Source: Rhodospirillaceae bacterium
GTDB taxonomy: Bacteria > Pseudomonadota > Alphaproteobacteria > GCA-2721365
Direction: 5' to 3'
NCBI GenBank assembly: GCA_002721365.1
Contig: PBKC01000071.1
Span: forward strand, 1 to 34,832
Length of the DNA stretch: 34,832 bases
Shown piece by piece: positions 27,879 through 34,832 of this stretch. Made by a program: the position numbers and the translations under genes. Numbering within the stretch: position 1 is the first letter of the stretch; the number at the start of each line of letters is the position of its first letter. Under the pieces are notes generated by a model, which did no database searches, was not told the DNA's origin, and saw nothing but the letters and a program-made list of their open reading frames with translations.

Positions 27879-29770
27879 GCGATCGCGGCGATATCGGCGT
27901 GATGGTCCAGCCAGGCCTGAAAAGCGACGAGGGTCCACAGCGGCTCGGCCGTGTCGCGGCGGCCGGCCTTCAAATCGCTATACCACATTTGCGGTAGCAC
28001 GGGATCGAACAGGCCCTGGCGCCGCAGCCGCCCCGGGTCGATGGCGCTGCGGGTGAGGTCGGCGAGCGGACCAGTGAGCCACTGCGCGATGGGCAGCTCG
28101 AACCCTTTCTTGGGCCGGCCGAACACCTCGGCCGGTAAGCGGTCGGCGAAGGCCTGACGAAGGATTCGCTTGCCCGCACCGCGTGCGAGCTTCCAGCCGC
28201 CCGGCATCGCCATCGCCGCCTCGACCACGCGCTGGTCGAGGAAAGGACAGCGAACCTCCAATCCGCTCGCCATGCTGGCGCGGTCAACCTTCACCAGCAT
28301 GTCGCCGACGAGGCCGAGGCCGATGTCGGCGGCGAGCATCGCATTGATGGGGTCGGCGATCCCGGCGCGGAGGCCGGCGACCCGGGCATCCACATCCGGC
28401 ACGCCCAGCGGATCGGCGAACAGCGCGCCGAATTCTTCCGGCGGCAGCAGGGTAAGGAGCCCTGCTTGCCGCGCCGAATCGGACTTGCCGGCATGGGCGA
28501 CGAACCGGCGGAGACGCCGAGCGCGTTCGAGCAAGGGATGGGTCTTGCTCTCGGGAAGCGCATGCGCCAGCGGCTCGATCAGGCCCTTGCGCAGCGGGGC
28601 AGGAACGCCGCGATAGAGGCCCGCCCACAGTTCCGCCTGATACTTGCGGTAGCCACCGAACACCTCGTCGGCCCCGTCGCCCGACAGCGCCACCGTCACA
28701 TGCCGGCGGGTCTCGCGGGCGAGAAGCCAGGTTGGCACGGCCGAAGAGTCGGCAAAGGGTTCGTCGAAGGCGGTGAAGACATCCGGCACCGCGGCGGCGG
28801 CGGCATCGGGATCGATCGCCACTTCGGTATGGTCGGTGCCAAGGAAATCGGCGACGGTGCGGGCCGCCGGCCGCTCCTCGTAATAGGCGGCGGCTCCGGC
28901 GAAACCGACGGTGAAGCTCCGCACCCGCGAGCCGTGCCGGGCCATCGACGCCGCGACCAGCGCCGAATCGATGCCGCCGGAGAGGAACACCCCCAACGGC
29001 ACGTCGGCGACGAGACGATCGGCGACGGCGGAATCGAAGGTCTCGACCAGTCCCGCACGTGCCTCCGCCTCGGTCGCCGGCCGAGGTGGCGCCTGCCCCG
29101 CGAGGTCGTACCAACGTTCGAGCCTTGCGCCCTCGGCCGTGACACGAAGCAGATGCCCGGCGGGGAGCTTGGCGACGCCCCGGTGGATCGTCAGCGGGTC
29201 CGGGACGTAGCGGAGGGTGAACAACCAAGCGAGCGCCTCGCGGTCGAGCGCAGCACCCCCCTCATTCAGCCGTTCGAGCGCGACGAGGTCGGAGGCGAAC
29301 AGGGTTCGGGCGCTTGCATGGCGATACAGAAGGTGCTTCTTGCCGAACCGATCCCGCGCCAGAACGAGTTCGCCGGCCGCCGCATCCCACAGCGCGAAGG
29401 CGAACATACCGGTGAGCTTCGGCAGCAGGTCCACGCCCCATCGCCGCCAGCCGGCGAGCAGCACCTCCGTATCCGACCGCGACTCGAAGACGACTCCCTC
29501 GCCCTGAAGCTCGTCGCGGAGTGCGGCGAAGTTGTAGATCTCGCCATTGAAGGCAATGACCCGGCCGTGCCGTGCCATGGGCTGCGCACCGCCCGGTGAC
29601 AGGTCGATGATGGCCAAACGCGTGTGGACCAGGGCGCAGCGGCCGTCCTGCCATTGGCCGGCGGCGTCGGGACCGCGAGGCGCCAAGCGCTCTTTCGCCT
29701 TGGCCAGGCGCGGGGCGAGCGCGGCAGCATCGATACCGGTAAAATCGACGACGCCCGCTAAGCCGCACAT
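27875..29770 (-). CDS. asnB: Asparagine synthase (glutamine-hydrolysing)-type amidotransferase
   Basis: The 631-residue two-domain enzyme has a glutaminase domain with Cys2 (MCGLAGVVDF), RLAIIDLSPGG, F74-NGEIYN80 and SDTEV. The C-terminal synthetase domain has the ATP pyrophosphatase loop SGGIDS (264-269) and ALSGDGADEVFGGYRKY. The start is fixed by Cys2 and a GGAGG site 6 bases upstream. Classic AsnB makes asparagine, but copies inside polysaccharide clusters, including exosortase-linked ones, probably amidate glycan uronic acids. The context between glycosyltransferase genes favours the latter. It overlaps the following glycosyltransferase by four bases. Confidence 0.9.
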   Translation of the reverse strand: MCGLAGVVDFTGIDAAALAPRLAKAKERLAPRGPDAAGQWQDGRCALVHTRLAIIDLSPGGAQPMARHGRVIAFNGEIYNFAALRDELQGEGVVFESRSDTEVLLAGWRRWGVDLLPKLTGMFAFALWDAAAGELVLARDRFGKKHLLYRHASARTLFASDLVALERLNEGGAALDREALAWLFTLRYVPDPLTIHRGVAKLPAGHLLRVTAEGARLERWYDLAGQAPPRPATEAEARAGLVETFDSAVADRLVADVPLGVFLSGGIDSALVAASMARHGSRVRSFTVGFAGAAAYYEERPAARTVADFLGTDHTEVAIDPDAAAAAVPDVFTAFDEPFADSSAVPTWLLARETRRHVTVALSGDGADEVFGGYRKYQAELWAGLYRGVPAPLRKGLIEPLAHALPESKTHPLLERARRLRRFVAHAGKSDSARQAGLLTLLPPEEFGALFADPLGVPDVDARVAGLRAGIADPINAMLAADIGLGLVGDMLVKVDRASMASGLEVRCPFLDQRVVEAAMAMPGGWKLARGAGKRILRQAFADRLPAEVFGRPKKGFELPIAQWLTGPLADLTRSAIDPGRLRRQGLFDPVLPQMWYSDLKAGRRDTAEPLWTLVAFQAWLDHHADIAAIA

Positions 29771-29852
29771 GGAAAACCTCCGCGCCCGGACCATCCGGTG
29801 CCATCGGAGACGTGCTCCCGCACCGGACATCGTCCGACCCGGCCTTCCCGTC

Positions 29853-29880
29853 CCCCTCCGCCCGCTTGCGGGGGGAGGGG
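29853..29880. repeat. Near-perfect hairpin repeat, C/G-rich
   Basis: CCCCTCCGCCCGC (29853-29865) pairs with GCGGGGGGAGGGG (29868-29880) apart from one mismatch, with a two-base loop. It lies between the amidotransferase and glycosyltransferase genes and resembles the dispersed C/G-rich palindromes of many alphaproteobacteria. Confidence 0.55.
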
Positions 29881-29961
29881 TGAGGGGCGGTGGGCCTCCA
29901 GTCGGAGAGACCGGGCGACAGCGGTGCCCGGACATTCCGCCGGTCCCTCCTCATCCCCCGG

Positions 29962-29989
29962 CCCCTTCTCCTCCCGGGAGGAGAAGGGG
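29962..29989. repeat. Perfect 28-base palindrome
   Basis: The sequence from 29962 to 29989 (CCCCTTCTCCTCCC followed by its exact complement) has no spacer. Its flanks (CCTCATCCCCCGG before it, GAGCGCG after) resemble a dispersed repeat family. It may end the upstream glycosyltransferase transcript or insulate the amidotransferase promoter. Confidence 0.6.
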
Positions 29990-30023
29990 AGCGCGTCCCG
30001 CGACGGGGTGACTGGAACCGAGC

Positions 30024-31112
30024 TCACGGTGCCGCCTGGTCGTAGAGGGCGCGATAGGCAGCGATCATGCGATCCATTGAGAAGTGCGTTTCGATCCTCG
30101 CGCGGGCAGATTGCCCCAGGCTCTGCCGGTCGTCTGCGAAGACGCCCGCGATAGCATCAGCCAAAGCGACCGGGTCGCCGGGCCGGACGATGCGGCCGGC
30201 GGCGCCGACGATGCGGCGCGCATCGCCAACGTCGGTCGCGACTGCCGGCAACCCCGCCGCCATGCCCTCGGCGATGGCGTTCGAGAACCCTTCGCCGAAC
30301 GCCGAGCTGTTGACGATCACATCGGCTGAAGCGAGAAGCGCCGGGACGTCGTCGCGCCTGCCGAGGCGGTGAAGACCAGGTTTCGCGGGAAGCGCCTCCG
30401 TCCCTGCCCCGACCAGAAGCGCTTCGACGCCGGACAGGCGGTCGAAGGCTCGGAGAAACGTCTCATGGTCCTTCATCGCATCACAGCGAGCGACCAAGGC
30501 AAGCACCGGCGTCTCGTCCGCGATGCCGAGCTGGCTGCGGATAGCGGTGCGCGCCTCCGGGTCGGGCCGGTAACGCGCGGTGTCGATCCCATTGTCGATG
30601 ACGAGGAAGCGCTTGGGCCGATAGCCGAGCCCGCGATGGACCTCGACCCCGGTCTCGGCGTTGGCGATGACCGCGTCGGGAACGCTCGACAGAGCCACAC
30701 AGCCGGCGATGGTCGTCCGGAGGCCGCGTCCGTAGCGCGCGGTGTCCATGTCGGAGCAACGGAGATTCCAGTAGAGCCGCGTCTTCCGGCGCCGGCCCGA
30801 GAGCTTCAGGGCCGCGACCGCCATAAGGTCCGCGTGATAGAGCCAGCTCTGCACGACCACCGGCTTCAGCCGCCGGATCATGCCCGCGAGCCGGAGAAGC
30901 GCGATGGGGCTGGGCCGGCCGCGCCGCATCCCGAGATCGGACACGTCGATCCCCGCCGCCAGCAGCCGGTCCCGATGACCGCCGCCGGGCGTAAGGCTGA
31001 CCACCGCCGCCGGCCGCCCATCGGCGTGGTCGGCCGCGACCAAAGCGGCGAGCTGCGCTTCCGCTCCGCCTGTCCCGAGGCCGGTGATGACGTGAAGGAC
31101 GAGGCCGGTCAA
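30024..31112 (-). CDS. Glycosyltransferase family 4
   Basis: This 362-residue GT-B enzyme has an acceptor domain with VLHVITGLGTGGAEAQLAALV and VVQSWLYHADLMAVAALKLSG. The donor domain has LALVARCDAMKDHETFLRAFDRL and E-x7-E in GEGFSNAIAEGMAAGLPAVATDVGDARRIVG. The start is a TTG overlapping the preceding stop (TTGA) and preceded by GGAG at about 8 bases; no ATG or GTG fits. Four-base coupling to the upstream glycosyltransferase suggests consecutive steps on the same glycan. Acceptor and donor cannot be read from sequence. Confidence 0.88.
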   Translation of the reverse strand: MTGLVLHVITGLGTGGAEAQLAALVAADHADGRPAAVVSLTPGGGHRDRLLAAGIDVSDLGMRRGRPSPIALLRLAGMIRRLKPVVVQSWLYHADLMAVAALKLSGRRRKTRLYWNLRCSDMDTARYGRGLRTTIAGCVALSSVPDAVIANAETGVEVHRGLGYRPKRFLVIDNGIDTARYRPDPEARTAIRSQLGIADETPVLALVARCDAMKDHETFLRAFDRLSGVEALLVGAGTEALPAKPGLHRLGRRDDVPALLASADVIVNSSAFGEGFSNAIAEGMAAGLPAVATDVGDARRIVGAAGRIVRPGDPVALADAIAGVFADDRQSLGQSARARIETHFSMDRMIAAYRALYDQAAP

Positions 31113-32176
31113 TCGAGAAGCTCCGCCAGCACGGCCTGGAACGTCGCCGCAACCGCCGGCAGACGATAGCGGTCGGGGAGAAGCGACGGTCGCGGAGCGG
31201 AGACCGGGTCGATACGCACCGCCCGAAGGGCCGCAGCATAGGCGGCGCCAGCGGGAGCGATGGTCACCGCCCCGGCGGGCGCCTCCGCCGCCAATTCGGC
31301 AATCGCACCTGCCTCCGGCGTCGCCACCACCGGAGTCCCGCAGGCGAGCGATTCGAGCGCGACGTTCGACTGGCCCTCCCAGCGCGACGGCAGCAGGCAG
31401 GCATCGGCCCCGGCGAGCGCGGCGGGGAGGTCGCGGGTGAACGGTGCGATCCGCACCTGCTCGGCACGGCCCTCCGCCGCCGCCAGGGCATTGAGTGCGG
31501 CCCGGTCCGGGCCGTCGCCGAAAATCATCAGCCGGCTGCCTGCAGGCAAAGCCTCGATCGCACGATCGAAGCCTTTCTGGCGGGTGAGCCGCCCGGCAGC
31601 GACAAAACCGCGACCTTCGCCGGCCGGCCGCTCCGGATGCGCTGCCCGTGCGCGGAGATCATCCGAGTCGACGGGGTTGGGAAGAAGCCGCATCCGGCTT
31701 GCGGGAACGCCGAGATCCCTTTCGAACTCGCCGAAGGTCAGACGCGACTGGCAGAGCACGGCATCCGCTGTCGGGTAAAGGCGTCGGTAACCCAACCGCA
31801 TCGCCCCGGCGAACCGCGCCTGCGGCAGGCTGAGCGACGGGGTGTTGGCTTCGCGCACCACCAGCCGGGGTCGTCCGGCGAGCAAGGGTCGCATGGCGAG
31901 CAGCGCCAGGTTCACATAGCCCAGGGTGGAGACGATGGCCGCCGGCTGGAAACGTCGCAAGATCGACAGCAGTGGCCGCGCCGCGCGACGCAGGCGGGGC
32001 TCGGCAAGGCCGTGGACCTCGACCCCTGCGGGGGCATTGAGCGGCCCGGCAGAATCGAAGACAACCAGATGCGGTTCGTAGGCCGGCTGCGGCAGGGCCG
32101 CCATCAGCAACAGCAGGACACGCTCCGCCCCGCCTCCGGCGAGGCTCGGCAGAACGAAGACCACGCGATGGCCCAT
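31109..32176 (-). CDS. Glycosyltransferase family 4
   Basis: The 355-residue GT-B enzyme starts MGHRVVFVLPSLAGGGAERVLLLLMAAL, a GT4 N-terminus with the glycine-rich acceptor loop. It then has VVREANTPSLSLPQARFAGAMRLGYRRLYPTADAVLCQS, donor-domain AAGRLTRQKGFDRAIEAL, and E-x7-E in RWEGQSNVALESLACGTPVVATPEAGAIAEL. The PNPVD segment and overall text resemble enzymes adding N-acetylhexosamines, but this is weak evidence. The ATG has GAGG about 8 bases upstream and follows the asparagine-synthase-like gene by 19 bases. Confidence 0.88.
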   Translation of the reverse strand: MGHRVVFVLPSLAGGGAERVLLLLMAALPQPAYEPHLVVFDSAGPLNAPAGVEVHGLAEPRLRRAARPLLSILRRFQPAAIVSTLGYVNLALLAMRPLLAGRPRLVVREANTPSLSLPQARFAGAMRLGYRRLYPTADAVLCQSRLTFGEFERDLGVPASRMRLLPNPVDSDDLRARAAHPERPAGEGRGFVAAGRLTRQKGFDRAIEALPAGSRLMIFGDGPDRAALNALAAAEGRAEQVRIAPFTRDLPAALAGADACLLPSRWEGQSNVALESLACGTPVVATPEAGAIAELAAEAPAGAVTIAPAGAAYAAALRAVRIDPVSAPRPSLLPDRYRLPAVAATFQAVLAELLD

Positions 32177-32195
32177 CAAGCGGCCTCGGGAGAGC

Positions 32196-33926
32196 CTAGC
32201 CGGCCGGCCGGCCGGCGAAGTCGAAGCCCAGCCCGGCGAGGTAGGCTTCGGTATGCCAGGCGAGGGCATGCCGCGCGCCGCGCCCGTCGCACGCCCAACG
32301 CCCATAGGGCACGATGGCGCTGTTGGAGAGGTTGTCCATCCAGTAGCCGAACAGCCGCCGCTCGACCGCATGCCAGCGATCGCGCCCGGCAGGCGCCGAG
32401 GCCGCCTTGGCGATCCAGCGGAGCGGCACGACCCAGCCGGGCCTGATCCGCTTCGCGTTGACGGCGTAGTCATGCCAGACGCCGCCCCAATCCTCTCGCC
32501 GCAGCATCTCGGCATAGAGGCGCTGGCCCGCCTTCCACTCCAGCGGCACCCCCTCCCAGAAATCGAGATAGTCCGGGTCCCACAGCGGCAGCCGCCAGTC
32601 GAAGCCCAGATACTCGTAAACCCGCTGGCCGGTGATCACGTATTTGCACTGCCGGTCCTGACATTCCGAGAACTCATAGACGCCGTGATCGCCGGCAGGA
32701 TCGTCGAACGGCGCGCCCACGGCATCGATCTCGGCATCCAGACGCGCCAGGATCGCCGCCTTGTGCTCGGGCGTCCGCAAGGACTGCCACAGCCCGAAAT
32801 GCTTGAGATAGAGCGCTTCCAGCACCCGCTGGCGCCGGGCGGCGACGGACAGGCCTACCGGTGGCTGGCGGAGCGCAGGCGGAATGTGGGCGCCGGAGAT
32901 GAAATCACCGGAATTGCCGTTGATGACGATCGCGTCCTCGGGCGCCCAGCCACCGTCGCGCAGCCGGGCGAGGACGCCGAGGTCCTGCTGGAACGGCGTC
33001 GAGGACCGCGCATCCGCGTAAGCCATATAGCCGCGGAACAGATCGCTCGCGAAGGTCCGCTTCTGGGCGGCGATGCCCAGCGGGACGAAGGTCCACTCAT
33101 AGCCGAGATGGGCAGCAATCTGCCGGCTGGCCTCCGCTTCGTGGTTCCCAGGCAGGCCGTAAGCGAAGCAGCGGACGTTCCGGTAGCCGAGATGGGCGAG
33201 GGCCGAGACCACCAGCCGGGAATCGAGCCCCGCGCTCAAGGGTGCGACGATCGGCCGGCCGCCGGCCGAGGCGATGAGACGCTCGAAGATCGACAGCGTC
33301 ACATCGCGAAGGGTCCGCCGCAGCCGCTCGCCGTCGACATCCGCTATTCGCCACGGACGGTAGACCGAATAGCGATGATGCCGGGCTTCACCGCCCGGAC
33401 CGAACGACACGGCTTCGCCCGGACGAAGCTGTTCGAGAACCCCGTAGAGGGTGTCGCCACCGATGGTGTAGCCGGCCATGGCGACGGCGAGGGCCCCATC
33501 CGGACTGCGGTCCGCGGGCCCCAGTCCCAAGCGGTCGGCGATACGGCCTGCCGCCGGGCCGACCTGCCATCGGTCTTCCCCACGGCCGAAGAAGAGCGGC
33601 GTGCTCCGCACCCGGTCGACCGCCGCGAGGGCCCATCCGGGGCCGGTGGCCGCCAGCGCGAAATGACCGCAGAGGCCGGGCAGGTCGCGCAGCAGCCCTT
33701 CCGCACCCTCGGTCGCGGCAACACGCGCCAACGCCTCGGGCGAGGTGCCGGGGATCAGGCCGCGGAACCAGAGGGCCGTGCGGCCTTCGTCGAACCGGCG
33801 CCAGCCATGGGTTTCGGCGAAATCGAGACCGACCGACGCACCGTCGGAAGTGGAGGAAGCGTCCAAGGCGTTGTGCAAAGGGGGCGTGCCGCCTCCCCGA
33901 CCGTCAGAACTGGATGACGGTCGCAC
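32196..33926 (-). CDS. Asparagine-synthase-like protein without N-terminal cysteine
   Basis: The 576-residue protein has a degenerate glutaminase-like half (about 30-190: GLCGHFALAATGPGWALAAVDRVRSTPLFFG, then GYTIGGDTLYGVLEQLRPGEAV). The synthetase half carries an ATP loop in the form APLSAGLDSRLVVSAL instead of SGGxDS, followed by NGNSGDFISGAHIPPAL. No Cys is available at position 2, so it should not hydrolyse glutamine itself. It may use free ammonia or another amine, or receive ammonia from a partner. Such 'asparagine synthase-related' proteins are common in polysaccharide loci and mostly uncharacterised. The GTG start overlaps the KAS III stop by 23 bases and is uncertain, since other weak starts (TTG near 33878) exist. 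Confidence 0.8.
   Translation of the reverse strand: MRPSSSSDGRGGGTPPLHNALDASSTSDGASVGLDFAETHGWRRFDEGRTALWFRGLIPGTSPEALARVAATEGAEGLLRDLPGLCGHFALAATGPGWALAAVDRVRSTPLFFGRGEDRWQVGPAAGRIADRLGLGPADRSPDGALAVAMAGYTIGGDTLYGVLEQLRPGEAVSFGPGGEARHHRYSVYRPWRIADVDGERLRRTLRDVTLSIFERLIASAGGRPIVAPLSAGLDSRLVVSALAHLGYRNVRCFAYGLPGNHEAEASRQIAAHLGYEWTFVPLGIAAQKRTFASDLFRGYMAYADARSSTPFQQDLGVLARLRDGGWAPEDAIVINGNSGDFISGAHIPPALRQPPVGLSVAARRQRVLEALYLKHFGLWQSLRTPEHKAAILARLDAEIDAVGAPFDDPAGDHGVYEFSECQDRQCKYVITGQRVYEYLGFDWRLPLWDPDYLDFWEGVPLEWKAGQRLYAEMLRREDWGGVWHDYAVNAKRIRPGWVVPLRWIAKAASAPAGRDRWHAVERRLFGYWMDNLSNSAIVPYGRWACDGRGARHALAWHTEAYLAGLGFDFAGRPAG
32199..32216. repeat. CCGG tetranucleotide run at a gene end
   Basis: Eighteen bases of GCCGGCCGGCCGGCCGGC encode the last residues (AGRPAG) of the asparagine-synthase-like protein, directly before its TAG. 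It is a simple repeat that could slip and change the C-terminus. Chance is also likely in such GC-rich DNA. Confidence 0.5.
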
Positions 33927-34832
33927 CCCAGGAAAGCCCGACGCCGAAGCCCGAGATCAGCACGCGCTTGCCCTTCAGGGCCGCCGGGCCGCCCATCGCC
34001 TCGATCGTGATCGGGATGGTCGAGGAGACGGTGTTGCCGATCTCGCTCATGATGATCGGCACTTTTTCAGGGTCGAGGTTCAGCCGCTTGATCAGGGCGT
34101 TGATCATGAAGCGGCTGGCCTGATGGAAGACGAAATAGTCGATGTCGGCGAAGGTGATGCCGTTCCGCGCCACGCAGTCTTCGAGGCTCGGCGGCACGCG
34201 CTTGATCATGAAGTTGTAGACCGCGCGCCCGTTCATATAGAGAGCCGATTCGCCCTTGCGCGGCAGGTCCGGGTGACGGCTCCCCCCGCCGCGAACGATC
34301 AGGGAATCGGCGCCGCTGCCGTCGGTTCCGAAGGTGAAGCGCCCGATACGGCCCTGCCCGCCGGCGCGGATCAGCGTCGCCGCGGCACCGTCGCCGAACA
34401 GGGGCACCGTGTAGCGGTCGTTGGGGTCCATCACCTTCGAATAGGCTTCCGAGGTGATGAACAGGGCGCAGCGGAGGTCCTCCGACGCCATCATCGATTT
34501 GGCGACCGACAGGCCGTAGATGTAGCCGGAGCAGCCCTGGTTGATGTCGAACGCGGCGGTGTCGTCGCGGAGCCCCAGCCGGTCCTGAACCAGATTCGCC
34601 GTAGTCGGCAGGCAGTAGTCCGGGTTCTGGGTGCAGATGATCAGGAGATCGACCTCGTCGGGGCGGACCTCCCCTCGATCGAACAGGATCTCGGCGGCCG
34701 ACACCGCCATGTCCGAGACCGCCTCGTCGGGGCCGGCGATGCGCCGCGAATGGATGCCGACCTTGCTGTCGAGGAATTCCGGCTCGAACCCGAAGCGCGC
34801 CACCAGCTCGTCGTTTTCGAGACGGCCTTCCG
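33904..34832 (-). CDS. 3-oxoacyl-ACP synthase III-like protein (partial, start beyond window)
   Basis: The frame is open to the right edge and reads EGRLENDELVARFGFEPEFLDSKVGIHSRRIA, a KAS III N-terminal region, so the true start lies outside and the internal GTG at 34803 is not the start. The catalytic triad is visible: Cys in DINQGCSGYIYGLSVAKS, His in YFVFHQASRFM and Asn in SEIGNTVSSTIPI. FabH condenses acetyl-CoA with malonyl-ACP. Paralogues in glycan or specialised-metabolite clusters use other acyl groups, and the cluster setting suggests acyl transfer to a sugar or synthesis of a dedicated acyl chain. Housekeeping FabH is less likely here. Confidence 0.88.
   Translation of the reverse strand, partial: EGRLENDELVARFGFEPEFLDSKVGIHSRRIAGPDEAVSDMAVSAAEILFDRGEVRPDEVDLLIICTQNPDYCLPTTANLVQDRLGLRDDTAAFDINQGCSGYIYGLSVAKSMMASEDLRCALFITSEAYSKVMDPNDRYTVPLFGDGAAATLIRAGGQGRIGRFTFGTDGSGADSLIVRGGGSRHPDLPRKGESALYMNGRAVYNFMIKRVPPSLEDCVARNGITFADIDYFVFHQASRFMINALIKRLNLDPEKVPIIMSEIGNTVSSTIPITIEAMGGPAALKGKRVLISGFGVGLSWGATVIQF

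Overview
The window is GC-rich chromosomal DNA from an alphaproteobacterium, most likely a member of the Rhodospirillales or a relative. This placement rests on codon use, on gltBD of alphaproteobacterial type, on the DUF1674/htpX/rsmB/rpe/heparinase-like gene order, on an RpoH-like promoter in front of htpX, and on dispersed palindromes of a kind common in this class. No rRNA, tRNA, CRISPR array, transposase or phage gene was found. Genes run nearly end to end. The longest stretch without a gene is about 400 bases in front of gltB, and it looks regulatory.

Layout. (1) 1-1761, minus strand: the 5' part of a crotonase/3-hydroxyacyl-CoA dehydrogenase gene running off the left edge, a flavodoxin-like gene and an EgtC/YafJ-type class II glutamine amidotransferase gene. 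(2) 1909-5710, plus: a hyuA-hyuB pair (ATP-dependent hydantoinase/oxoprolinase family), followed by two different palindromic repeats. (3) 5908-9270: a persulfide dioxygenase-rhodanese fusion, a convergent Rid-family gene and a MscS-family channel. (4) 9271-15744: gltB and gltD (NADPH glutamate synthase) behind a well-formed promoter, a CRP-like site and a strongly structured leader. (5) 15767-20846, minus: a SEL1/SPOR lipoprotein, dgoK, dgoA, an SDR dehydrogenase and chrA, plus a short DUF1674 (SdhAF4-like) gene. (6) 20948-25509, plus: htpX, rsmB, rpe and a heparinase II/III-like gene, tightly packed or overlapping. (7) 25519-34832: a surface-polysaccharide-type region with a PseC-like sugar aminotransferase, three GT4 glycosyltransferases, an asparagine-synthetase-type amidotransferase, a second asparagine-synthase-like protein lacking the N-terminal cysteine, and a KAS III-like synthase cut by the right edge.

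How the parts fit. GltB and GltD form one enzyme, and their genes overlap by 8 bases. DgoK and DgoA are consecutive steps of 2-keto-3-deoxygalactonate breakdown (De Ley-Doudoroff type), and the adjacent SDR may supply an upstream sugar oxidation. The htpX-rsmB-rpe-heparinase run looks like one transcript that could be partly heat-shock controlled. Region 7 probably builds, amidates and perhaps acylates an exported glycan, but its chemistry cannot be read from this window alone. I see no clear new defence or mobile system. The least explained signals are the gltB leader RNA and the paired amidotransferase/KAS III content of the glycan region.
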